From the IMG/VR virus record IMGVR_UViG_3300035099_000047, positions 62,001-126,000 of that record: 64,000 nucleotides of DNA, one strand, 5' to 3'. The notes below the pieces were generated by a model. That model was not told the origin of the DNA, ran no database searches, and saw only the letters and a program-made list of their open reading frames with translations. The stretch's first letter is position 1. Each line of letters opens with the position of its first letter. The translations under genes were made by a program, and so were the position numbers. Shown here one piece after another: positions 33,911-42,357 of this stretch. The stretch is from a virus.

Positions 33911-35470
33911 TCAGACAACGTACTCAGTGAAGTTGGCTCCCTGCGGAGTCAACACAAACGTTAGCTGAATGATGCGGTCAGGCTTAATAGGCTTGAGCAC
34001 TATACGCCCGGCGCAAATGCCTTGTTCGATGATGTCATCCGTGTTGGTAGTTGCATCCATCACCACCAAGGAGTCGCGCAGACCTTCGCGGGCTTGGACA
34101 CTCTTTAAGTACGGCTCAACCATGTTCTTGAACCGAGTCCACAATCGCCAATCGTTCTGCTCAAACAACAAATACATACTGCTGGTAGCTATCATCTTGC
34201 GCAGATAGGTGAGCATACGTCGAACGGGCTCTAAGTTCAATGCTGTAGCCGCTCGCTGCAGAGTGAGGCAGTCGAAGCGCTTGATGCCTTGACCCGAGAA
34301 CTTCACAAACGGGTTAATGGCATTGAATCCACCTGTGCCCGACCGGCCACACAGTTGAGTACGTTCACCTTGATTGGGGCTGTACTCAATGTCCAACGCC
34401 CCCACCAAGTTGCCCCGGCGGAATCCAGATGTAGCAAACCAAACCTCATAGTTGGCATCGCTAGCAGCCATCAATCCCGCCACCCAACCACTGGGTGGGG
34501 TCCAAATGTTAGCATCCGTCCAGGAGTCATAAGTCTGGACCCAAGGCCAAGTCAGCGATCCATAACTGCTATCCAAAGCACTGGTGGGATCGTCCGCTCC
34601 CCCTCCCAATCCATTGTGCCATTTAATGATGCCATCGACATCCAATCCATAAGGAGGGTCGATCAACACCATACAATCCTGACGGTCCTCAGCTATGCCT
34701 AGCAGTTCAGCAATCACTCCTTTCCTGGAATCTCCAGGCACCGCTAGCAGATTCAAGTCATACTCCTCAGCATTGGAGAACAACTGCAAGCCGGTCTTGG
34801 TTGTGCCTACCACACTACCAATCACATCACTTTCAGTGACGTTCTCTCCGTCATCCCCTCCAGCAAAGTACACAGTGCCATTAGTTAGGGCTCCGCTATG
34901 GTTCAAAGTTATAGCTGTAACATAAGCACTGTTTGCCATGCGGGTATCAATCAAATCCGGATCATCGGCAGTCAAGACTACTGCATCATAAGTTTCCTGC
35001 AAATAGCCACGCCAATACACCCGGATTTTGTACCCTCGCACATTGCTAGTGGCTACAACCACCTGAAGACCATTGCTACCGCTGGCCCAAGTCCCTGGCG
35101 AGGTAGGTTCAAAGGTGATGACCGCGTGATCTGGAGGTTCCACCACAGTGTTTGGATTACTACTTTGTTGAGCCGTAGCGCAACTGTAACTACCCACTCG
35201 CACCACCGTCAACTGGTTGCCTTGGTGCAAGTATTGACGAGCAGCGTGCAACCCAATGTGGGTCGGGCTTGGTATTCCAAATGTGTTGATCAGTTGGTCT
35301 TCCGAACCTATTAGCTGGCGAGTGTCCAACGGACCCTTGCTGGCCGTGGTCACTATGCCAAACTGAGTGGTGGCCAGTGCAGGGATGTACTGACTCATGT
35401 CCCTTTCTGAAGTGTACACCCCTGGAGCAACAAAAGCACCTATACCCATTTGAGTGACCCTTTCGGTCAA
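33911..35470 (-). CDS. tail sheath protein, 519 aa
   Basis: FVAPGVYTSERDMSQYIPALATTQFGIVTTASKGP is the signature start of phage sheaths; GFNAINPFVKFSGQGIKRFDC, LTYLRKMIATSSMYLLFEQND and FTEYVV at the C-terminus complete the pattern. Length fits small sheath proteins. Defines a contractile tail. Confidence 0.92.
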   Translation of the reverse strand: MTERVTQMGIGAFVAPGVYTSERDMSQYIPALATTQFGIVTTASKGPLDTRQLIGSEDQLINTFGIPSPTHIGLHAARQYLHQGNQLTVVRVGSYSCATAQQSSNPNTVVEPPDHAVITFEPTSPGTWASGSNGLQVVVATSNVRGYKIRVYWRGYLQETYDAVVLTADDPDLIDTRMANSAYVTAITLNHSGALTNGTVYFAGGDDGENVTESDVIGSVVGTTKTGLQLFSNAEEYDLNLLAVPGDSRKGVIAELLGIAEDRQDCMVLIDPPYGLDVDGIIKWHNGLGGGADDPTSALDSSYGSLTWPWVQTYDSWTDANIWTPPSGWVAGLMAASDANYEVWFATSGFRRGNLVGALDIEYSPNQGERTQLCGRSGTGGFNAINPFVKFSGQGIKRFDCLTLQRAATALNLEPVRRMLTYLRKMIATSSMYLLFEQNDWRLWTRFKNMVEPYLKSVQAREGLRDSLVVMDATTNTDDIIEQGICAGRIVLKPIKPDRIIQLTFVLTPQGANFTEYVV

Positions 35471-35568
35471 AAGGGGTTCAAATGTGGTTCATATACACCC
35501 CACATCCCAGGCCCCCTAAATTGGCCTGTTCCGGTTTCCCGCAACCAGCTTCACAAACCGGCTGCGTC

Positions 35569-35751
35569 TCAAAACTCACCCAACCATTCTGGTAACAAGG
35601 GCTTGTTGACTACTTGGCGGAAGTCAGGCCCCTTGTAATTTGCATCAAAATTGTCATTATCCCAGACGATTTGACCCGTGAGTGGATTACCCTTAACAAT
35701 CGGGGTCCATGATTCCAAGACCGTGGTAGGATCGTCTGGATCAATGCTCAT
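35569..35751 (-). CDS. small hypothetical protein, 60 aa
   Basis: Starts with an ATGA overlap on the tail-completion gene. Acidic, with WDNDNFDANYKGPDF. No family recognised; its place between sheath and completion genes suggests a minor tail component. Confidence 0.5.
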   Translation of the reverse strand: MSIDPDDPTTVLESWTPIVKGNPLTGQIVWDNDNFDANYKGPDFRQVVNKPLLPEWLGEF

Positions 35752-36251
35752 GTTGGCTCCTCAATTGTAATGTTCACTTGACGAACAACTGGTACCTCTT
35801 TTATTTTCCTAGGTCTCCACCCGTGAACAATAACACTCATCGTCCATCGCAGGCTTCTTTGTTCTTGACCCGTTTCCAAGCTGGTGTTGTCTGCTATACC
35901 CTGATTCTCAACGCGGACCAACCGACGGCCCATCCCGTCACCATGATCGACCAAGATGTAAGTATAATCAGCATGCTCGAACCTGTCGGCATACAACCCT
36001 ACATACCTGCGGGCTTCCATCCTAGTCTTTACCCACAGCTCAAATTGATAGGAAAACTGATAGGGCAAAGGCCATTGAACCACATAAGCCCCTTTGATAG
36101 TGCCATCTGGGTTGTATGTCTCACCCACACGCTCATAAATGGCCGGGCACAATCGTCTGGTAGGATCCGGGGTAACGTCCCCAACCTGTTGCAAGCTCAA
36201 AAATGGTAATGGAATGGGTTGGTTCTCGCGCAACTTGAACCGCTTAGCCAT
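35748..36251 (-). CDS. tail completion/connector protein, 167 aa or longer
   Basis: Central YQFSYQFELWVKTRMEARRYVGLYADRF and SLRWTMSVIVHGWRPRK resemble neck or tail-terminator proteins next to sheath genes. From 36252 to about 36359 the frame continues upstream with coding-like sequence (IFSYDHALANWANDTF, IPLCFATPDRAFAQM) that looks like the true N-terminus, yet no ATG, GTG or TTG is available there. Either a rare start (ATC at 36359) or a frameshift is involved. A 21-codon ATG frame at 36417 leads into it in another frame. Confidence 0.6.
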   Translation of the reverse strand: MAKRFKLRENQPIPLPFLSLQQVGDVTPDPTRRLCPAIYERVGETYNPDGTIKGAYVVQWPLPYQFSYQFELWVKTRMEARRYVGLYADRFEHADYTYILVDHGDGMGRRLVRVENQGIADNTSLETGQEQRSLRWTMSVIVHGWRPRKIKEVPVVRQVNITIEEPT

Positions 36252-36429
36252 TTGGGCAAAAGCACGATCTGGGGTTGCGAAGCAGAGAGGGATTGGTTTG
36301 CCATCGGTGGTAAACGTGTCATTGGCCCAATTGGCTAGAGCGTGATCGTAGCTAAAGATAGTCCCATTCTTCTTGGAATGGGCTCAATTCTTGGTATCCT
36401 TTAGGAATGGAAGTCATGTTGCCTTCCCT

Positions 36430-36762
36430 CTACAACATAACAGGATCATTCACCAGAATCCATTTCAGTTCTGCGCCCTCGGGAATGTCATCCGTCTCTG
36501 AGTCCTGCCAGGGAATTGACAGCCCATCCTTTTCATACGATTCAATTACCCCACGGACCGCCTCTTTGACATTTGCGATGGCTTCTTCTTCAGTTGCCCC
36601 GCAACTTCCAGTTCCCGACAAATTCAACACAATAGCTGAAACCTGCCCATCCTCTTCAGGAATGAGACAAACGTGGCAGCGATACGCAGCCTGTTCTGGC
36701 CACTGTATCTCGTTAAAGACAAAACTGGTCGAGTTGCTTTCGTTAAGCAAGAGAAGGGCCAT
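36430..36762 (-). CDS. HicB-like domain protein, 110 aa
   Basis: CHVCLIPEEDGQVSAIVLNL then GSCGATEEEAIANVKEAVRGVI is the HicB antitoxin-like fold. No HicA toxin gene lies next to it. It may regulate or neutralise a host HicA toxin; solitary HicB-like proteins occur in phages. Followed by YEKDGLSIPW and an acidic tail. Confidence 0.7.
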   Translation of the reverse strand: MALLLLNESNSTSFVFNEIQWPEQAAYRCHVCLIPEEDGQVSAIVLNLSGTGSCGATEEEAIANVKEAVRGVIESYEKDGLSIPWQDSETDDIPEGAELKWILVNDPVML

Positions 36763-36798
36763 TGGGTTTTTCCTCTTTCCGATGCACGAGATCTTTTT

Positions 36799-37026
36799 TC
36801 AATTGATTACCACAACCCTTCCGCCCTTAATTCCGGTTCCTTGACAAGTTAAACAAGGACCTATTGAAAAACAACCGTCTGCATAGTAGGGTGAGGTTGC
36901 ATTCTTATGTTCGCTAATGATTCCAGAGCCACCACACTCATCACAAGCCTCAACTTCCTTTTCCAACTCTTTCCACACCTTAACTTTTTTCTTCATTCCA
37001 ACGCCTTTTCCACCAACAACCATCAA
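36799..37026 (-). CDS. small DnaJ-type zinc-finger protein, 75 aa
   Basis: CDECGGSG and CLTCQGTG form one CxxCxGxG pair as in DnaJ, binding one zinc. The real start may be the ATG at 36996 with GGAAAAGG upstream. Function unknown; similar zinc elements occur inside the radical SAM protein at 8165-10705. Confidence 0.6.
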   Translation of the reverse strand: MMVVGGKGVGMKKKVKVWKELEKEVEACDECGGSGIISEHKNATSPYYADGCFSIGPCLTCQGTGIKGGRVVVIN

Positions 37027-37030
37027 ATTT

Positions 37031-37360
37031 TCATTTTTCTATACGACATGCCATCACCTTAATTCGCATAGGGAGCCTACTTTGCCAATCCACAGGCCCT
37101 AAACTCATCTCAACTGTCTCTACATCCAACCCTCGTTTGACGGCAAACCCCAACATCTCTTTGGTCATCCTAGACGCAACCCAAACTTGATCTTTTTGAT
37201 CAACTTCCAACACCTCTTCCCAAATCAAACAGTCATTGGAAGATTCAATCCGTGGAGGCTCAACCTCTCGATAACAGAATTCCAACTTGGCCCTTTCATG
37301 GTATGCAATGAGAGGCACCAGACTGCATGATACTAACATCAGACCATCAAACAATTTCAT
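37031..37360 (-). CDS. hypothetical protein with hydrophobic N-terminus, 109 aa
   Basis: Residues 1-20 (MKLFDGLMLVSCSLVPLIAY) could be a signal or lipoprotein-type peptide (Cys in LVSCS), but the positive n-region is short. The rest is soluble and mixed. ATGA overlap with the upstream gene. Confidence 0.5.
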   Translation of the reverse strand: MKLFDGLMLVSCSLVPLIAYHERAKLEFCYREVEPPRIESSNDCLIWEEVLEVDQKDQVWVASRMTKEMLGFAVKRGLDVETVEMSLGPVDWQSRLPMRIKVMACRIEK

Positions 37361-37827
37361 TTCAACACTTCCTTCACCATTTTGCCCAAATCCAGCTTCA
37401 CACTAGGCCAATGACTGCGAAATTTCAACCACAAAGGTCTCCAAATTGGTACCGGAGGCAGTTTCAACTCAGCAGAGCCATACTCACGAATCATATGGAG
37501 TTCAGTCCAACTTCTACCACTGGGCTGGTGCACTCCATCTTTGATACTGATCTCAAGGCTCCAACCATTCGCCGTTTGCGTGATAGCAGGTACTACGCAG
37601 CCCAGGTACTGTTCAGGCGATAACAGGTAGGGAGGCTGGGGCAATTGCTGACCATTTTCATCGTACTGAGGCTCTGGCCTCCACTTATCCTTAACGGCTA
37701 GCCGCAACCACAACATCAACTGAGCTTGTATGTTTTCCAGCTCAGTTTTCAATGCCCGATCCACCCGCTGTTGGTAGAACTTGGGATCAAGGTTGAAATG
37801 ACCTATTTGCTTGAACTTGACGGGCAT
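37357..37827 (-). CDS. neck or minor tail protein, 156 aa
   Basis: VDRALKTELENIQAQLMLWLRLAVKDKW is a long N-terminal helix typical of gp10-type or tail-completion proteins, followed by beta segments ending HMIREYGSAELKLPPVP. Position between tail and head modules supports a neck or tail-terminator role. Family not certain. Confidence 0.55.
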   Translation of the reverse strand: MPVKFKQIGHFNLDPKFYQQRVDRALKTELENIQAQLMLWLRLAVKDKWRPEPQYDENGQQLPQPPYLLSPEQYLGCVVPAITQTANGWSLEISIKDGVHQPSGRSWTELHMIREYGSAELKLPPVPIWRPLWLKFRSHWPSVKLDLGKMVKEVLK

Positions 37828-38870
37828 TACAATTCTTCCCAGTCCCCTACAACGTCCTCATCATAGTAGTGCAAAACCACTGTATCCCACATACGGCTTA
37901 TGTAAGGGTGCCGCCTGATAAACTCAGCTACTTGCGGATTGTGATGCCACTTTGTGGTTCTCACCGCATCCGTCACGATAATAACTGCGTCAATTCGATC
38001 GAATATCAATGCAACAGGTACCGCATCAGCCAATCCCATCCCTTCTTTCACATCATAATGAAGAGCTTCCGTCGAATCCCATGCATAACAATGATTAGAA
38101 TCCAACCATGCTCTTACTTCTCCAAAACTCTTGATCCCTTCCAATTCTTCAAAAGTCGGATCTATGTAGAGATTCACTCTGTTGCCAGAATAACTGAGCA
38201 CTTTGATCCTGAATCGCTCTTCGCTCAGGTGCTCAACAGCCCGTTCAAATCTGTTAGCTCTACTTTCCCAGGGACGGCCATGCTCCCAACTGCCAGTTGT
38301 GAGAAATGGATCGCCTAATGGTTTTCCCCATTCCTTCCTTTTCGCAGAACGACCATAATGATACCCTGATTCAGGCTCTCCAGCTGTTTCAGGCCGTTCC
38401 GGTTTCGTGTCCTTTTTCAACCGGTGTTTTTTTCCAATGGCCTTGTACGGGTCAAAATGCTTCAGAATCTCCAAATCCCTAACTGGCATATCCATAAACG
38501 TTCTCAATTCCCCAGACGCTGGGTGGCCCAAGGCTGCTAGTTTTCCCCCTCTTTCGTAGACTATCATAGGGCCTTGATTCAAATACAGTTGGAACATACG
38601 GGCCTGTTGAGGGTTTGGGCGGCGCTTACCAGAGAAAGTTGTAGTTTCTAAGTAACCCAACGCGCGGGCCACAGGTTCCAAATCCTTCCAATTATTTATA
38701 AACCGGTAAGTCATCCCCGGAATCGGAGTTTGACCAATATGAGCGGCAATTGGGGGCAACCGAATTCCCCCTACCATAGAGGCCCCTGCACCCATCATCC
38801 CCAAAAACTTTCGACGGGTTATGCCATCCTCAATCAGCTGATATACTAGCTGTTCAAATGTACTCATCAT
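37827..38870 (-). CDS. capsid-targeted protein with twin-arginine-like motif, 347 aa
   Basis: Start ATGATG at 38870 overlaps the upstream stop. N-terminus MMSTFEQLVYQLIED fits the shared targeting peptide with cleavage after LIE. It is followed by TRRKFLGMMGAGASMVGG, a twin-arginine-type motif with a short hydrophobic stretch. The bulk (about residues 45-347) is soluble; no catalytic motif recognised. Suggests a protein carried in the head that can be exported after injection, which is inference. Confidence 0.6.
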   Translation of the reverse strand: MMSTFEQLVYQLIEDGITRRKFLGMMGAGASMVGGIRLPPIAAHIGQTPIPGMTYRFINNWKDLEPVARALGYLETTTFSGKRRPNPQQARMFQLYLNQGPMIVYERGGKLAALGHPASGELRTFMDMPVRDLEILKHFDPYKAIGKKHRLKKDTKPERPETAGEPESGYHYGRSAKRKEWGKPLGDPFLTTGSWEHGRPWESRANRFERAVEHLSEERFRIKVLSYSGNRVNLYIDPTFEELEGIKSFGEVRAWLDSNHCYAWDSTEALHYDVKEGMGLADAVPVALIFDRIDAVIIVTDAVRTTKWHHNPQVAEFIRRHPYISRMWDTVVLHYYDEDVVGDWEEL

Positions 38871-39073
38871 TTGGCCAACCTGTGCTTTTTGCTCACATGA
38901 CCACAAAACGTGCAGACCTTGCCTTCAGGTCCACCAGGCCCGGTTTGATAGTCTGGAAAGTACCCAACCCTACCACATTTACGACAACGCCGTTTTTGTG
39001 GCTTGGTAGGCACAGAGTCAGCAGGTAGCTTGCCAGCCAACAAGTTTTCAGCCATTTGTTCAAAAGGGTCCAT
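38867..39073 (-). CDS. capsid-targeted zinc-ribbon protein, 68 aa
   Basis: N-terminus MDPFEQMAENLLAG fits the shared peptide but lacks the Glu at the cleavage position. Then CRKCGRVGYFPDYQ and CTFCGHV form a zinc ribbon. The ATG overlaps the preceding gene by 14 nt, the stop of that gene lying inside the TTTTGAA of Phe-Glu. Confidence 0.6.
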   Translation of the reverse strand: MDPFEQMAENLLAGKLPADSVPTKPQKRRCRKCGRVGYFPDYQTGPGGPEGKVCTFCGHVSKKHRLAK

Positions 39074-39863
39074 ACCTTCTCCTCTTTCGGAATACGGCAG
39101 TGATTCTTTTGTAAAAGTCGTTTGCTATTTCCGCGTGGATTTTCTCTACTCTACGGTGGAGTAGCTCGATATCCCGAGATTGCTCAAAACCCGGGTATGA
39201 CCTCCGAAAGTACCATCTATCAGCCGCTGCTTTATGAGCCTCACTAGCCGCATCATTCAACCTTCGGCTCCTAATTCTGTTCTTCAACCCCTTCAAGCTG
39301 AAACATCTAAAAGTGGCATTGTATGCACGTTCGCTCCATTCAATTGCTAAAACTACATAAGGCCAATCATCCTCAAGGGTTTTAGCCAAGTCCGGCGATT
39401 TCTGCTGAATTGATAAAATCTGGGGACGCCAATCGGATCCAACAGCCTTCGCCAATTCCATTGCTTGATGAGCCAAGTGTTCAGCTTGAGCCAACTTAAA
39501 GGTTAACTCAGTTTGGCTCAAAGATTCAACCAGGTCTTCAAACCGCAATTGACGCTGCCGCAATCGGGGAGTTGGTTCACCCTCCGGCAAACCACTCAAT
39601 ATCAATGTCAACTTGTACCGGCCTTGCCCATCTGGTTCACTCCGACTATGGTTGTTCAAAAAGAACGGAGCATTGGTGTGGCGAATAGCATCACGCAGAT
39701 TTCGGATGAAGGTTTTGACAACCATTTCAGGCCACACGTGAAGTCTAGGTATGGCCGTGAACTGGTAAACCCGTTGACCCCGCTGATCTTGGACGCTGGT
39801 CAAAGTCATGCGCTCAAACCAGTCGCGACTAGATCGGTCAACTAACCGGACAAATTCATCCAT
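39060..39863 (-). CDS. hypothetical protein with targeting-like N-terminus, 267 aa
   Basis: The ATG at 39863 shares one base with the upstream stop (TAATG) and gives MDEFVRLVDRSSRDWF; a longer start at 39908 would overlap the neighbour. Charged helical protein, with RRQRQLRFEDLVE-like helices and a basic C-terminus ending RKRRRYGPF. Weakly matches the capsid-targeting pattern. Function unknown. Confidence 0.5.
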   Translation of the reverse strand: MDEFVRLVDRSSRDWFERMTLTSVQDQRGQRVYQFTAIPRLHVWPEMVVKTFIRNLRDAIRHTNAPFFLNNHSRSEPDGQGRYKLTLILSGLPEGEPTPRLRQRQLRFEDLVESLSQTELTFKLAQAEHLAHQAMELAKAVGSDWRPQILSIQQKSPDLAKTLEDDWPYVVLAIEWSERAYNATFRCFSLKGLKNRIRSRRLNDAASEAHKAAADRWYFRRSYPGFEQSRDIELLHRRVEKIHAEIANDFYKRITAVFRKRRRYGPF

Positions 39864-40231
39864 TACATCTGATACCAATAATGCTTGGGCTTCAGCGGAA
39901 AACGCCACACCCAGAACCCTCTACCTATGTATTGGAAATAGCCTCCAACTTCTCTCCTTAGTCTGTTAATAACCAATTCTTGTTCATCAATGTTACCTTT
40001 ATCTTTCAATTCCATACGCAATTCATTTGCTTCTACATCGACCAACAAACTCATTATCTTCGCACGATGTTCCTCCACTATTTGACTGGCCCTGTCCAAG
40101 CTGTTTTCCAAATCAACCAACAACCATTCCATCATCTTGGTTCTAAAATCCTCATAGAACCGCCGCAGATGTGGATTCATTGTTTCCCCACCTTCGATCA
40201 AGTTATTAGTGACTTTTTCAAAGGGACCCAT
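39863..40231 (-). CDS. capsid-targeted helical protein, 122 aa
   Basis: MGPFEKVTNNLIEG ends in LIE|G, a consensus gp21-type cleavage site. The body (LRRFYEDFRTKMMEWLLVDLENSLDRA) is paralogous to the next gene upstream (LRQFYLGYRARVMEWILADVPNVIERM), so the pair arose by duplication. No known fold recognised. Confidence 0.6.
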   Translation of the reverse strand: MGPFEKVTNNLIEGGETMNPHLRRFYEDFRTKMMEWLLVDLENSLDRASQIVEEHRAKIMSLLVDVEANELRMELKDKGNIDEQELVINRLRREVGGYFQYIGRGFWVWRFPLKPKHYWYQM

Positions 40232-40241
40232 AAAATTACAG

Positions 40242-40616
40242 TTAAATCACTTTTGGGAACTCAATAGCAAAAAGCCATTCTATCCACTCCCCTTCCTCCT
40301 CATCAAACAGTACTCCCTCCGTAGCACTCTGTAGTTCGGCTATTAGATCTTCAGGAGATTCACCAGGGAGTATCCTAATTTTCCAACCTACCAAACCTTC
40401 TAAATCTACTTCCCCTTCTTCACACTTTTCCACGAAAGCAACCCGTGCACCATACTTGTTTAGTACCCGGTCCATTCTTTCTATAACATTGGGCACATCC
40501 GCCAATATCCATTCCATCACCCGGGCTCTATAACCAAGGTAAAATTGTCGCAGTTTGGGGTCCCGCAACTCTTCTGCCTCAACCAGCCGGTTTATGGTCT
40601 TTTCAAATCCATTCAT
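40242..40616 (-). CDS. capsid-targeted helical protein, paralogue, 124 aa
   Basis: MNGFEKTINRLVEA ends in LVE|A, the best-consensus cleavage site. Body paralogous to the gene at 39863-40231 in the first 55 residues but different after that, with an acidic C-terminus (GVLFDEEEGEWIEWLF). Divergence outside the duplicated core is strong. Confidence 0.62.
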   Translation of the reverse strand: MNGFEKTINRLVEAEELRDPKLRQFYLGYRARVMEWILADVPNVIERMDRVLNKYGARVAFVEKCEEGEVDLEGLVGWKIRILPGESPEDLIAELQSATEGVLFDEEEGEWIEWLFAIEFPKVI

Positions 40617-40624
40617 GTATCACT

Positions 40625-41017
40625 TCAATACCCAAACACAGTTAGCAACCCATCAACCTCCTCGGGGGGTTCTGCAAAGCACTCATATAGCAATCTCCCA
40701 GGTGCTCTTGCCAACCGCCTACCCAACTTTTCATACCCTTTTTCTTCGCACCACTGTACCATTGATGATCTCAAATCAATCTCTGATTTTAACTTTTCTG
40801 TATAATCAGCAAATCCCCTTTTGGCTAGCTCACCTTCAAAATCCTTAGCAAAGCGATTCAAATCACGATCACGATAAACCTCAGCAGGTCCCAATATCGA
40901 AACACTACCGTGTCTGTGTGGATGATCCTTTAGACCTTCCAAACACAACTTCAAATAGTGTTTCAATTGGTTAGGGGTGAGATTACATCGCCTCCTCCAC
41001 GCAGTAGAAATCATCAT
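40625..41017 (-). CDS. hypothetical protein, 130 aa
   Basis: ATG at 41017 overlaps the upstream stop as ATGA; a longer frame would run through the connector gene. Basic N-terminus (TAWRRRCNLTPNQLKHYLKL) and charged helices; C-terminal LYECFAEPPEEVDGLL. No targeting peptide. Function unknown. Confidence 0.5.
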   Translation of the reverse strand: MMISTAWRRRCNLTPNQLKHYLKLCLEGLKDHPHRHGSVSILGPAEVYRDRDLNRFAKDFEGELAKRGFADYTEKLKSEIDLRSSMVQWCEEKGYEKLGRRLARAPGRLLYECFAEPPEEVDGLLTVFGY

Positions 41018-41640
41018 ACTATTTCCCCTGCCTCCACTGACGGTGTATTTGGTCGGAACAAATTGCACGTGAGCACCACGTACATGGGAACATTTGTGTT
41101 CCCCAAATAATTCCATTCGTGAACACTCAACACCTCATATTGATGATTTGCAAACCATAACCGATCCCCAGGGGCCGTCAAGAACCTGATAGGTCCGTTG
41201 TTGAAGTCTAACTGATCCGGCACAATTTTGGTAGGCCCTACGTACAATTCCCCTGCTCCTTGAACAGCTAATCCCAAATCTTCCAAAATGGGCAAACACG
41301 GGTATGCTAAAAGATCTCGCTTCTCATCAAGCCCAAACTTATTTAGCTCCTGCACCTTCGGCTGTATACTCACGTGGCAACGCAACTCGTATTGTTCCCA
41401 TTGCATATCGTTCTGAAGCACTTCCATGTGCAAATCATCTGTGAATTGGGTATTGGGAGTGGCGTTGCGCAAGTACGTGATCAAAGGAAAGCGGTGGAAC
41501 CAGGGGTCATCATCCCCAGCATTGCAACGTGGCCAGCCTCGATTGTAATCCCTTACAATTTGATAAAACGTAGAGAAGTCCGGTTCCAAGCTGGGAAAGC
41601 TGAACCTGGTACCAATGTAAGCTGGGCAATTGGTGGACAT
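41014..41640 (-). CDS. head-tail connector-type structural protein, 208 aa
   Basis: Beta-rich C-terminal half (GELYVGPTKIVPDQLDF, GDRLWFANHQYEVLSVHEW) with a Trp/Pro-rich N-terminus. Size and position among neck genes suggest a connector or neck protein; I do not recognise the family firmly. Followed by small non-structural genes. Confidence 0.5.
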   Translation of the reverse strand: MSTNCPAYIGTRFSFPSLEPDFSTFYQIVRDYNRGWPRCNAGDDDPWFHRFPLITYLRNATPNTQFTDDLHMEVLQNDMQWEQYELRCHVSIQPKVQELNKFGLDEKRDLLAYPCLPILEDLGLAVQGAGELYVGPTKIVPDQLDFNNGPIRFLTAPGDRLWFANHQYEVLSVHEWNYLGNTNVPMYVVLTCNLFRPNTPSVEAGEIV

Positions 41641-41684
41641 TAACGAACCCCACTTGTCAACATCATTCCCAAATCAGTGCTGAG

Positions 41685-42029
41685 TTAAGGTCGATTGTTC
41701 ACCTTTTTTAGCCACCCAGCAGCATCAGATACTACAAGTGGATTCCAACTTCCCCAATTCATCAAATGTCCAAACAACAGATGGTGACCGTACTGCTCAC
41801 ACAACGTAATCAAATTGCTTTCTACCAATTCCAACTTTGGAAACAAGTAATAAGGCTTGATGTGGTGGACATTCAAACCTATCTTACCACCACAAGCTGC
41901 ACAAGTAGGATGAACCTTCAGGAAAGACTCTCGCACTGCAGGCCAATGTGGCGATCTAACTACACCACAGACCATTGGAGGGGACGTGATAGGAACTACA
42001 AACTCATCCACTCCCATGTTCAATATCAT
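41685..42029 (-). CDS. HNH endonuclease, 114 aa
   Basis: CAACGGKIGLNVHHIKPYYLFPKLELVESNLITLCEQ, with a first zinc Cys pair and His-His of the HNH core, then HHLLFGH. N-terminal GVVRSPHWPAVRESFLKVHPTC is the usual lead-in. Stand-alone homing or packaging nuclease. Start at 42029 or the inner ATG at 42017; both overlap the upstream gene. Confidence 0.85.
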   Translation of the reverse strand: MILNMGVDEFVVPITSPPMVCGVVRSPHWPAVRESFLKVHPTCAACGGKIGLNVHHIKPYYLFPKLELVESNLITLCEQYGHHLLFGHLMNWGSWNPLVVSDAAGWLKKVNNRP

Positions 42030-42186
42030 CGGGCTGATCTCTCAGCGTCTCAGCTAGTTCAGCAATAAGCACTTCAGCCATCTCTTCACTCATTTCAATC
42101 GAAATCACACCACGTGATATTTGGTCTCGGGTCTGCTCTATCAAACCAACCTTCATCCCTTCCAAGAGGCAGTCCAACGCCATCAT
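42004..42186 (-). CDS. small hypothetical protein, 60 aa
   Basis: Acidic helical peptide (MSEEMAEVLIAELAETL). The ATGATG start follows the stop of the 53-residue gene by one base. No family recognised. Confidence 0.5.
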   Translation of the reverse strand: MMALDCLLEGMKVGLIEQTRDQISRGVISIEMSEEMAEVLIAELAETLRDQPDDIEHGSG

Positions 42187-42187
42187 T

Positions 42188-42349
42188 TCATTTGCCCCTA
42201 TGCTTAAAATACTGCACCTGTCTTTCCCGCCTCTCAGCCCCAGCCCGGGTATCGTAGGTGCCCAAGTTCTTGCCCTTTTTGCTGAGCAGACGCCATCTGC
42301 CGTTGGACAAATGGACTATACGTTCCACCAGTTGTTCAAAGCTGTTCAT
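42188..42349 (-). CDS. capsid-targeted small protein, 53 aa
   Basis: Begins MNSFEQLVERIVHL, the shared peptide, but without a Glu at the expected cleavage position. It continues with NGRWRLLSKKGKNLGTYDTRAGAE and ends with a basic tail (QVQYFKHRGK). The SKKGKxLGTYDT core resembles short domains in phage-related hypothetical proteins. Nothing else is known. Confidence 0.55.
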   Translation of the reverse strand: MNSFEQLVERIVHLSNGRWRLLSKKGKNLGTYDTRAGAERRERQVQYFKHRGK

Positions 42350-42357
42350 GATAATGC

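Noticed and set aside
36430-36762. Complete HicAB toxin-antitoxin system
   Set aside because: No HicA-like small toxin frame lies adjacent on either side.
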